A DNA stretch of 5,844 nt. Origin: Acidobacteriota bacterium (GTDB lineage Bacteria > Acidobacteriota > Terriglobia > Bryobacterales > Bryobacteraceae). The translations under genes and the position numbers were made by a program. The DNA lies in assembly GCA_947505565.1 (NCBI GenBank), contig CANNLB010000213.1, positions 1 to 5,844 on the forward strand, given 5' to 3'. Positions within the stretch are counted from its first letter, which is position 1. The number at the start of each line of letters is the position of its first letter. Under the pieces are notes generated by a model. That model did not search any database, was not told the origin of the DNA, and worked only from the letters and a program-made list of their open reading frames with translations. This document shows positions 1-5,844 of this stretch, piece after piece.

Positions 1-1
1 G

Positions 2-1312
2 CAAAAACTCACGCCGCTCTCGCCGCAAGCCAAGACCGAAGACTGGCCCGGGTTCCTCGGACCCCGCCACAACGGCACGTCACTGGAGACGCGCCTGCGC
101 TCGCGCTTCCCCGCCGCCGGGCCCCCTCTCGTTTGGGAGGTGCCGAAGGGCACCGGCTATAGCTCGCCGGCCATCGTTGGCGATCGTCTCGTGTTCCTGC
201 ACCGCCAGGGGCAGCAGGAGGTCGTCGCGTGCCTTCATCCCGAAACCGGCGAAGGCCAATGGCAGTTCACCTACCCGACGGCATTTGAAGATCGTTATGG
301 CTATAACAACGGTCCGCGGTCAAGCCCGGTCATCGCCGATGGCCGAGTCTTCGTCGTCGGCGCGGAAGGAAAGCTGCACTGCCTCGAACTCGCCTCCGGC
401 AAGGTGCTCTGGCGACACGACCTATTGAAGGAGTTCAACGTTCCCCAGGATTTTTTCGGCGTCGCCTCCAGCCCGCTCGCTCTCGACGGCCGGTTGATCG
501 TCATCGTCGGCGCGCCCGGTGGGCCCACCGTGGTTGCTTTCGATCAGAAAACCGGGAAGCAGCTTTGGGGAGCCGGCAAAGAGTGGGGAGGTGGCTACGC
601 TTCGCCGATTCCGGCTATCGTCCACGGCCAATCCCGCGTGTTCGCCTTCGCCGGCGGCGAAAGCCGACCGCCCACTGGCGGCCTCATCTGTCTGAACCCG
701 GCCACGGGCGCGGTCGATTTCACGTATCCTTGGCGCAGCAAAAGCTATGAGTCAGTCAACGCCTCCTGCCCCGTGATCTTTGGCAATCAGGTATTCATAT
801 CGGCTAGTTACAAAACCGGCGGTGCGATGCTGGAGATCACCCCCGACTTCAAGCCTAAGTTACTCTGGACCAGTCCGGAGTTCGGTCTCCATTTCAATAC
901 GCCGATTCATCAGGACGGCTACCTGTATGGTTTTGATGGGCGCAACGAACCCGACGCCTCCCTTGCCTGTGTCGAAGCCAAGACGGGCAAAGTAGTGTGG
1001 AGAACTAACCCGGAGTGGATGGAGAAATTCATCGTCGGCGATCAGGCCCGCGAGCAGCAGATGAGCACCTACCGGGGGAACCTGTTGCGCGTCGACGGGC
1101 GTTACTTAGTGCTCGGCGAGCTCGGCCACTTACTCTGGATGGACCTCACCCCGAGCGGTCATAAAGAACTCTCCCGCTCCTGGCTCTTCGCGGCTCGGGA
1201 GACGTGGTCCCTCCCGGTGCTCTCCCGGGGCCTACTCTACATCGTGCAGCATAGCCGGGACGCGGTGAAGGGCTCGACGCCGCGGCTCCTCTGCTACGAT
1301 ATGCGCGCCTAA
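2..1312 (+). CDS. PQQ-like beta-propeller repeat protein (BamB-like fold), 5' end outside window
   Basis: The reading frame is open from the first bases to TAA at 1310-1312, giving 436 visible residues. The first in-frame start-type codon (GTG at 140) is not the true start, because the family-typical opening DWPGFLGPRHNGTS lies before it (visible residues about 14-27). The body shows repeated PQQ-like blade motifs of the form 'CLxxxTGxxxW': CLELASGKVLW, VVAFDQKTGKQLW, GLICLNPATGAVDF, CVEAKTGKVVW, and a closing LLCYDMRA strand. Such proteins form an eight-bladed-type propeller and are normally exported; any signal peptide would lie outside the window. I see no quinoprotein dehydrogenase active-site signature, so the function is unknown: a binding, scaffold or possibly sugar/alcohol-oxidising role are all guesses. 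It converges on the glycoside hydrolase gene, and the two stop codons overlap. Fold confidence is high, function low. Confidence 0.9.
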   Translation, partial: QKLTPLSPQAKTEDWPGFLGPRHNGTSLETRLRSRFPAAGPPLVWEVPKGTGYSSPAIVGDRLVFLHRQGQQEVVACLHPETGEGQWQFTYPTAFEDRYGYNNGPRSSPVIADGRVFVVGAEGKLHCLELASGKVLWRHDLLKEFNVPQDFFGVASSPLALDGRLIVIVGAPGGPTVVAFDQKTGKQLWGAGKEWGGGYASPIPAIVHGQSRVFAFAGGESRPPTGGLICLNPATGAVDFTYPWRSKSYESVNASCPVIFGNQVFISASYKTGGAMLEITPDFKPKLLWTSPEFGLHFNTPIHQDGYLYGFDGRNEPDASLACVEAKTGKVVWRTNPEWMEKFIVGDQAREQQMSTYRGNLLRVDGRYLVLGELGHLLWMDLTPSGHKELSRSWLFAARETWSLPVLSRGLLYIVQHSRDAVKGSTPRLLCYDMRA

Positions 1313-2415
1313 CGGGCGGTTGTCTTGCGGATAAACTCCACCTCTTCCGGCTTGTACGGCGAGCCGTCGGGCCGGAAGATTTCGTGGAACCAAACGGTCG
1401 GTTCCCGGTTGGTATACGGCTGCTTCCAGGAATCCCAGGGCAAGTGGGTCTGCGTCTTGCCCTGCACGAGACCCCAGTTGATCATCGCCACGCCCTCGGC
1501 TTTACCAATGGGCAGCGACCCTTCAAAGGTGCTCCCGTTGCCCCGCGCCATGTACTCGGTACACAGAATCGGGCGGTTGAAGCGGCGCAGCGAATCGATG
1601 CGCGCTTTCAGCTTGGCCGGGGCGTCATAGTTGTGGAAGGAGATCACGTCGGACTGGGTCAGCTGGATCCGTTCAATCGACGTGAGCTTGTCATCACTGT
1701 TCCAATCGCCCTTCCATACGCCACTCGTCAGCGGCTGAATCGGCCGTTCGTCGCGGGCCCAGGCAAACGCCTGCGGCAGCAGGCGTTCCACCTGCTTCAA
1801 CTTGTCGAGCGGTTCCACTTTCCTATAGCTCGAATCGTTCCAATTGTCCGGTTCGTTCCAGATATCCCAAGCCAAAATCCGGCGGTCCCGATGGAACGCG
1901 CCCACCACGCCGCGGACGTAAGCTTCCAGCTTCGGCGTATCGGAAACCTTTTGCAAAGTGACCGACCCGGGGCTTTGCAGCCAACCCGAATTATGCACGC
2001 CCTTTTGCGGAGCGCGCTGGCGGCCTACCTGCGGATACGGGTCCCAGCAGGAATCGAACAAGACGAAAATTGGCTTAATGCGATGTTTCTCGGCCAGTTC
2101 AAGCAAGGTATCCATGCGGCGCAGCAAGCCCTTCTTGTCTTCCTGCCACAGCAAGTGGTGCAGATAAATCCGCATCGTGTTCATGCCGATCGCCTGAGCC
2201 CACCCGAACTCCTGATCGATCTGACCGGGGTTGAAGGTATCTCCCTGCCACATCTCGAGCTGGTTGATCGCCGACGCCGGGATGTAATTGGCCCCCACCA
2301 GCCACGCCGACTTGGCGTACCACTTCTTGGCCTTCTCTTCGCTCCACGGCTTCTTGGCGAGCAATGAGGCCGCCGCCAAAACGAGCAGTAAGGAAACACG
2401 GAACAGATTTCGCAT
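1309..2415 (-). CDS. Secreted GH-A clan glycoside hydrolase (cellulase/GH5-like TIM barrel)
   Basis: This 368-residue protein begins with a clear Sec signal peptide (MRNLFRVSLLLVLAAASLLA, then KKPW). The rest is one TIM-barrel domain. Clan GH-A landmarks are visible: WDIWNEPD with the likely acid/base Glu at about residue 188, FHNY at about 260-263, and CTEYM with the likely nucleophile Glu at about 287, at the expected C-terminal strand position. An early barrel strand reads MNTMRIYLHHLLW. Close relatives are usually labelled cellulase-family or 1,4-beta-xylanase-like proteins, but the substrate cannot be read from sequence. Another GH-A family such as GH39 is possible. No carbohydrate-binding module is present. 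The chosen ATG at 2413-2415 overlaps the sulfatase stop as TGATG; an adjacent GTG at 2416-2418 would add one residue with a GTGA overlap. No strong Shine-Dalgarno is seen, fitting coupled translation. It is the last gene of the three-gene operon and ends in TAG at 1309-1311. Confidence 0.87.
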   Translation of the reverse strand: MRNLFRVSLLLVLAAASLLAKKPWSEEKAKKWYAKSAWLVGANYIPASAINQLEMWQGDTFNPGQIDQEFGWAQAIGMNTMRIYLHHLLWQEDKKGLLRRMDTLLELAEKHRIKPIFVLFDSCWDPYPQVGRQRAPQKGVHNSGWLQSPGSVTLQKVSDTPKLEAYVRGVVGAFHRDRRILAWDIWNEPDNWNDSSYRKVEPLDKLKQVERLLPQAFAWARDERPIQPLTSGVWKGDWNSDDKLTSIERIQLTQSDVISFHNYDAPAKLKARIDSLRRFNRPILCTEYMARGNGSTFEGSLPIGKAEGVAMINWGLVQGKTQTHLPWDSWKQPYTNREPTVWFHEIFRPDGSPYKPEEVEFIRKTTAR

Positions 2416-3782
2416 CACTTCTGATTGTACGAACTTGCCCGGGCTCCCTGCCAGCCCTTGGCGAATTGAGCGCGCAACTTCGCCGTAATGGCCGTCTTCG
2501 CCAGATTGGTAAACTCGCCCGCGTCGGTCTGGTGGTCATAGACCTCCTCGCCGCCGCCCTCGCCTTCCCACACGGTGTAGCGGTAGCGTGCCGTGCGCAT
2601 CGATCGGCCGGTGATCCGCTTTTCAAATTGAATCTGCGTGAACGCGGCTTGCTTGAACGCTCGCTTGGGCTGACGTAAGATCGGCACCATACTCTGCCCT
2701 TCCAGCCCCGCCGGAGCCACTTTGCCGCAGAGTTCCGTCACGGTGGGATAGACGTCGACGAACTCGGTCAACGCCGATGTCGCCTTCCCGTTGCCGGCCA
2801 TGCCAGGGGCGGAAAGCAGAAAAGGAACCCGGGCCACCTCTTCAAACAAGTTCATCTTTTGCCAATGGGTGTGTTCCCCCAGGCTCCAACCGTGATCACC
2901 CATGAACAGCACCACCGTGTTCTCCCGCAGCCCCAGGCGATCCAGCGCGCTCAACACGCGGCCGATCTGTTCGTCCATGTACGACGTCGATGCGTAGTAG
3001 CCGCGCCGGGCTTCGCGCTGTTGCGCCTCGGTCATCCCCATGTTGTTCCAGATGGGCGGGCGGACGCCGAGATGCGCCCGCGGCACATCGTCGAGATCCC
3101 CCGCGCGTTGCTCAGCCAACGGGATCGTGTTCGCCGGGTACAAGTCAAAAAAACGACCCGGAGCCACCCACGGCAAATGCGGCCGCAGCATGCCGACGCC
3201 CAAAAAGAACGGCTCGGCCCGATGCTTTTCAAGCAAGGCAATCGCGGCCTCGGCGCCGGTCGTATCGGCCTGATCTTTATCGTTGGCCGTGATCAGCCCG
3301 GGCATCTTCGTCGCCAGCTTCTCGCCCGGACTTCGCTGTTCCATTCCCGGCGGACTGAACGAATGGTGCCACGACGCTTCGTCCTGATATTTGTTCGTGC
3401 CCACCTCGCCAGGCACGTTCATGTGAAACAGTTTGCCCACTCGACCCGAGAAGTGCCCGCTGTTCTTGAACAACTGCGGCAGCGTCACCGCGTTCGGTAA
3501 ATGGCTGCGAAAATCGACATTGTTTTCGAGCACCTGAGTCGTGTCCGGCCGCATCCCGGTGAGCAACGACGCCCGGCTCGGGCCGCACAGCGGGAACTGG
3601 CAATACATCCGGTCGAAGCGCACTCCGCGGCGCGCCAAGGCGTCAATGTACGGCGTCTTTGCCAGCGGATGGCCGTAGCAACCGAGGGCGTTGTTCAGGT
3701 CGTCCGCCATCAGGAACAGGACATTCTTTGGCCGCTGTTGAGCGGCGAGACCAAGGAGAAGGGAACGGCGTGTCAGCATCAT
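2415..3782 (-). CDS. Cys-type sulfatase, iduronate-2-sulfatase-like
   Basis: A 455-residue type I sulfatase. The signature CGPSRASLLTG starts at Cys66, which would be converted to formylglycine by a separate maturase not encoded here. Metal-site residues are visible at MADD (Asp27/Asp28) and in GDHGWSLGEH (Asp296/His297); GKLFH (about 116-120) and HWQK (Lys309) complete the usual active-site set. The order GCYG, CxPSR, RPDTT, GKxFH, RPHLPW, YYASTSYMD, DHGWxLGEH and FVDVYPT closely follows iduronate-2-sulfatase-type enzymes, so it probably removes O-sulfate from a sulfated sugar; the exact substrate is unknown. The N-terminus MMLTRRSLLLGLAA carries a twin-arginine motif but an unusually short hydrophobic stretch. 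I chose ATG at 3780-3782 because it overlaps the upstream gene's stop as ATGA; an ATG at 3819-3821 in the same frame would add 13 unlikely residues. It overlaps the downstream hydrolase start by one base. Confidence 0.93.
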   Translation of the reverse strand: MMLTRRSLLLGLAAQQRPKNVLFLMADDLNNALGCYGHPLAKTPYIDALARRGVRFDRMYCQFPLCGPSRASLLTGMRPDTTQVLENNVDFRSHLPNAVTLPQLFKNSGHFSGRVGKLFHMNVPGEVGTNKYQDEASWHHSFSPPGMEQRSPGEKLATKMPGLITANDKDQADTTGAEAAIALLEKHRAEPFFLGVGMLRPHLPWVAPGRFFDLYPANTIPLAEQRAGDLDDVPRAHLGVRPPIWNNMGMTEAQQREARRGYYASTSYMDEQIGRVLSALDRLGLRENTVVLFMGDHGWSLGEHTHWQKMNLFEEVARVPFLLSAPGMAGNGKATSALTEFVDVYPTVTELCGKVAPAGLEGQSMVPILRQPKRAFKQAAFTQIQFEKRITGRSMRTARYRYTVWEGEGGGEEVYDHQTDAGEFTNLAKTAITAKLRAQFAKGWQGARASSYNQK

Positions 3783-4930
3783 AAGTAAATCAGCCACCAG
3801 GCACGGTCGCGTGCTTTCCATCGGGCGAACCAGAGGCAGATCGGGTAGCTCCCAATCACAAGGCCAATCCAGATCCCATAGGTGGCCAGAAGGTCATAGC
3901 CGTAGGGCGGCGGGTACGCGGCCGCGTTACCACCCATCGCGGGCGACGCCAGGAGGGCGAACGATGCCTCGCCGTATTTGAACAGGGCGAAGGGATAAGT
4001 AAGTAAGTGGAGGACGTAAAAAATGCAATAGAAAAAAAATAGCGGCACGCGCCCGAAGACAATCAGCGGGTTCGGAAGCGCACGCTCCCGGCGATCCAGC
4101 CACGAGAACAGAATCAGCGCCGGACCGAGCGTCATCAACAGATATTGCAACGACGGCGGGTATTTGTTGGTCCGCAGGAAAGAAAGTACGCCGGACGTCC
4201 ACGGCGAAGGGTCGCCGTAAATGTTCAGCCAGCGCAACCCGATGAAAGCCGCGGTCGTGGCTAGGCCGAGTCGCAACGTGATTTGTTGGCGTGCCGCTGG
4301 TTCGTTTTTCAGGATGCTACCGAAGCAGAAGCAGAAACCCAGCGCCATCACCGCGAACCACGGGATGAGAGGGTGCGCCGTGATCACTGTCACGCCGCCG
4401 AGCGGAATCACGGCGAGCCGATGGAGCCCGCTCCACAGCACGCTTTCCGGCCTCCAGGCATCGGCGAAGTGATGCCGCGCGATGGTAGCAATACTAACGA
4501 CCGTGAGCACGCGGAGCGGGAGATGGTGCGGGAGATGGATGAGCGCCGCGAGAACGATCATCGACAAACCGAGCGCCCACAGAACACTCCGCAGAAAGGG
4601 GCCGGAGGTGAGGCTGAAGCTGATCGCAAACCGAAACGCGGTAAGTTCGAGCAGCGCCAGCCACAGGCCGCGCTTCCATAAAAAGCTCGACAGTTGCGCC
4701 TTGGTGTGGCCACGTTCAAGCCAAAGAAAAGCGGCCGCACCGGCGGTGAACATAACGACGGGCGCGCAGAGGTGCGTGATCCAGCGCGTAAAAAACAACA
4801 ACGGAGTCGCCCTCGATAGATACTCGGGCGAAAAACTCATCGCCCCCCAGTGGAAGAACTCGCGGGTGTGACCGAGCGCCATAATGATCATAATGAAGCC
4901 CCGGAGGGCGTCGAGCGAGGAAAGGCGCAC
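3779..4930 (-). CDS. DUF1624 / heparan-alpha-glucosaminide N-acetyltransferase-like membrane protein
   Basis: A polytopic inner-membrane protein of 383 residues with about ten hydrophobic segments (roughly 5-25, 50-72, 85-104, 113-134, 138-152, 186-206, 218-236, 259-277, 288-310, 346-370). The opening RLSSLDALRGFIMIIMALGH, followed by FFTRWITHLCAPVVMFTAG, RGLWLALLELT, HPLIPWFAVMALG, LNIYGDPSPW, TNKYPPSLQYLLMTLGPAL and FGRVPLFFF, is the DUF1624 (COG3503) pattern, related to the catalytic domain of human HGSNAT. The role is probably acyl or acetyl transfer to a sugar across the membrane, but the bacterial substrate is unknown. The frame stays open upstream to 5269, but that extra 113-residue stretch is antisense to the AlaX gene, soluble in character and not family-like. 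I therefore start at GTG 4928-4930, just before RLSSLD. No Shine-Dalgarno is visible there. It is the first gene of the operon; its TGA overlaps the sulfatase ATG. Confidence 0.88.
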   Translation of the reverse strand: MRLSSLDALRGFIMIIMALGHTREFFHWGAMSFSPEYLSRATPLLFFTRWITHLCAPVVMFTAGAAAFLWLERGHTKAQLSSFLWKRGLWLALLELTAFRFAISFSLTSGPFLRSVLWALGLSMIVLAALIHLPHHLPLRVLTVVSIATIARHHFADAWRPESVLWSGLHRLAVIPLGGVTVITAHPLIPWFAVMALGFCFCFGSILKNEPAARQQITLRLGLATTAAFIGLRWLNIYGDPSPWTSGVLSFLRTNKYPPSLQYLLMTLGPALILFSWLDRRERALPNPLIVFGRVPLFFFYCIFYVLHLLTYPFALFKYGEASFALLASPAMGGNAAAYPPPYGYDLLATYGIWIGLVIGSYPICLWFARWKARDRAWWLIYL

Positions 4931-4970
4931 TATGGTGGAAAGAATATCATGGCGAGTAATATGATTCCGA
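4931..4970 (-). promoter_or_regulatory. Possible promoter of the minus-strand operon, overlapping the alaX start
   Basis: The two divergent starts are only about 18 bases apart, so each promoter must lie in or next to the other gene. This AT-richer patch in GC-rich DNA contains, on the minus strand, TGATATTCT (4949 down to 4941), which resembles an extended -10 element (TGn plus a 4/6 match to TATAAT). Initiation from it would give a transcript that is nearly leaderless at the GTG start. No matching -35 hexamer is seen at the usual spacing. This is a guess from base pattern only. Confidence 0.25.
4937..4942 (+). promoter_or_regulatory. Ribosome binding site that selects the alaX start
   Basis: GGAAAG lies six bases before the ATG at 4949-4951. 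It favours that start over the in-frame ATG at 4961-4963, whose protein (MIPTTRRLYW...) would begin closer to the usual family start. Both starts remain possible. Confidence 0.45.
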
Positions 4971-5689
4971 CCACCCGCCGTCTTTACTGGTTGGACGATC
5001 ACTGCCTGGTGGCCACGGCGACTGTCCTTGCCGTCCGTCCTGACGCCGTCGCTCTGGTCGAGGCCTGTTTTACTCGGGCGGGGGCGGCCAACTCTGTGAC
5101 CAAGGCACGCTAATACTGCCAAGCGGAAGCGACCCCGGTCCTCCCGGACGCCGATCGCGTCTTCTGGCACCAGGCGGCGCATCCGGAACTCATCCTCGGC
5201 CAGACCGTCCAACTGGCGGTTGACGGGGCTCGTTGGCTCGCCTTGGCCCGTTATCATATCGTCCTCCACGTGCTGAACACGTTAGCTCCCCGCGACTACA
5301 AAGCGTAGATCACCGGCGCGCAGATCGACCTGCACTACGCCCGTATCGACTTCGAATGGGAAGGTTTCTCGCGGGGCCTTTGCCCGGAGCTCGAAGCTAA
5401 CGTCAACGCCGTGCTCGCTGACGCTCATCCGCTCCACGACCACTACCTCCCCGCAGCCGAATTCCGCGCCCGCCCCGAGTTGCTGCGAACGCTCGAAGTC
5501 TCGCCGCCCGTCATTGACGGTCAAACCCGCGCCGTCGCCATCGAAACCTTCGACAAGCAGGCCTGCGGAGGCACCCACGTGCCCACCACGGCCGACGTCG
5601 GCCGCTTCTCGATCTACCGAAATGAGAATAAAGGGCGCATCAATAAGCGGCTTTCTGTGCGGCTGGATGTTACCCTACTAGAGTCATGA
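4949..5689 (+). pseudogene. alaX: Alanyl-tRNA editing protein AlaX, disrupted by two frameshifts and an internal TAG
   Basis: Pieced together, the frames encode a roughly 246-residue AlaX-type editing domain, which removes wrongly attached Ser or Gly from tRNA-Ala. Segment one (4949-5071) reads TTRRLYWLDDHCLVATATVL up to the Cys-Phe pair. The reading must then shift at the T run 5068-5071 to give YSGGGGQLCDQGTLILPSG. It must shift back near the C run 5133-5136 to give DADRVFWHQ, VDGARWLALARYHIVLHVLN and so on. Without the first shift, TAA at 5111-5113 ends translation. An in-frame TAG at 5306-5308 then interrupts DYKA-stop-ITGAQI. The tail (FRARPELLRTLEVSPPVIDG, QACGGTHV, GRFSIYRNENKGRINKRL) is well conserved. 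Zinc-binding motifs HIVLH and CGGTH survive, so decay looks recent. The final TGA at 5687-5689 overlaps the next gene's ATG. Clustered sequencing errors are the main alternative: both shifts fall in homopolymer runs, and TAG is one base from TGG. Confidence 0.88.
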
Positions 5690-5844
5690 CCAAGAATGTT
5701 TTAGGCACCGCTCTCCAGACCTGCTGCACCGATCCGCTCACCGGCTTTTACCGCGACGGCAAGTGCAACACCGGCCCGGAGGATTTGGGTAAACACACCG
5801 TTTGCGCGATCGTCACCGAAGAGTTTTTGCAGCACCAAGTTAAG
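5686..5844 (+). CDS. DUF2237 family protein, 3' end outside window
   Basis: The first 53 residues are present and the frame runs off the window edge. The start MTKNVLGTALQTCCTDPLTG, then FYRDGKCNTGPEDLGKHTVC and AIVTEEFL, is the strongly conserved N-terminus of DUF2237, a small (about 120-residue) soluble bacterial family of unknown function. Conserved cysteines are visible at residues 13, 14, 27 and 40; many relatives have Cys-Cys where this one has Lys-Cys (26-27). The ATG at 5686-5688 overlaps the AlaX stop as ATGA, which indicates cotranscription and probable translational coupling. Little Shine-Dalgarno signal is seen (TAGAG at 5679-5683 is weak and close). If AlaX translation stops early at 5111-5113 or 5306-5308, expression of this gene may drop unless it has its own initiation. 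Confidence 0.88.
   Translation, partial: MTKNVLGTALQTCCTDPLTGFYRDGKCNTGPEDLGKHTVCAIVTEEFLQHQVK

Noticed and set aside
1384..2367. Long plus-strand open frame (327 codons) opposite the glycoside hydrolase
   Set aside because: It is antisense to a gene with clear catalytic motifs and a signal peptide; its translation is Arg/Pro-rich with no recognisable domain, as expected for a shadow frame in GC-rich DNA.
2859..3500. Plus-strand open frame (213 codons) opposite the sulfatase
   Set aside because: It lies wholly inside the sulfatase active-site region on the other strand, and its His/Arg-rich translation shows no family features.
4880..4897. Tandem CATAATGAT/CATAATGAA repeat, considered as an operator or promoter element
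   Set aside because: It is coding sequence for the Phe-Ile-Met-Ile-Ile-Met stretch of the first membrane helix of the DUF1624 protein, which explains the repetition.
5066..5136. Programmed ribosomal frameshifting in alaX
   Set aside because: There is no convincing slippery heptamer plus stimulatory structure, two opposite shifts would be needed, and AlaX is not known to use frameshifting.
5306..5308. TAG as a recoded sense codon (amber suppression) within alaX
   Set aside because: The glycoside hydrolase in the same window ends with TAG, and two frameshifts elsewhere in alaX make simple decay or error more likely than recoding.
5282..5578. Minus-strand open frame (98 codons) opposite the alaX tail
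   Set aside because: The plus strand here encodes clearly conserved AlaX sequence including the approach to CGGTH; the minus frame has no recognisable features.

Overview
The window is GC-rich, almost entirely coding bacterial DNA. Gene content suggests a soil- or sediment-type polysaccharide degrader: a PQQ-like beta-propeller protein, a Cys-type sulfatase with a twin-arginine leader, a secreted TIM-barrel glycoside hydrolase and a DUF1624 membrane acyltransferase. This mix is typical of Acidobacteriota (Bryobacterales/Solibacter-like) and also occurs in Planctomycetota and Verrucomicrobiota. I lean towards Acidobacteriota, but this is an impression from gene style, not a phylogenetic result.

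Layout. (1) Positions 2-1312, plus strand: 3' part of a PQQ-like beta-propeller gene whose start lies before the window. (2) Positions 1309-4930, minus strand: three tightly packed genes, transcribed from right to left as DUF1624/HGSNAT-like membrane protein, iduronate-2-sulfatase-like sulfatase, then GH-A clan glycoside hydrolase. Each stop codon overlaps the next start (ATGA at 3779-3782, TGATG at 2413-2417), so this is a translationally coupled operon. Its end collides with the beta-propeller gene, the two stop codons sharing bases. (3) Positions 4949-5689, plus strand, divergent from the operon: an alanyl-tRNA editing protein (AlaX) gene with two frameshifts and an internal amber codon, annotated here as a pseudogene. 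(4) Positions 5686-5844, plus strand: intact 5' part of a DUF2237 gene that overlaps the AlaX stop by ATGA and runs off the window.

How they may work together. The minus-strand operon looks like a small sulfated-glycan processing cassette: desulfation, backbone or side-chain hydrolysis, and a membrane acetyl- or acyl-transfer step. The sulfatase and the membrane protein both have their best-known relatives in lysosomal heparan sulfate breakdown (IDS and HGSNAT), which makes the pairing worth testing. The AlaX and DUF2237 pair is a separate housekeeping-type unit.

Non-coding DNA is almost absent: about 18 bases between the divergent starts (4931-4948). No stretch over 300 bases lacks a gene. 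I saw no tRNA or rRNA genes, CRISPR array, insertion sequence or convincing terminator. I found no clearly new biological system; the strongest observations are the broken alaX and the coupled sulfatase/hydrolase/acyltransferase operon.
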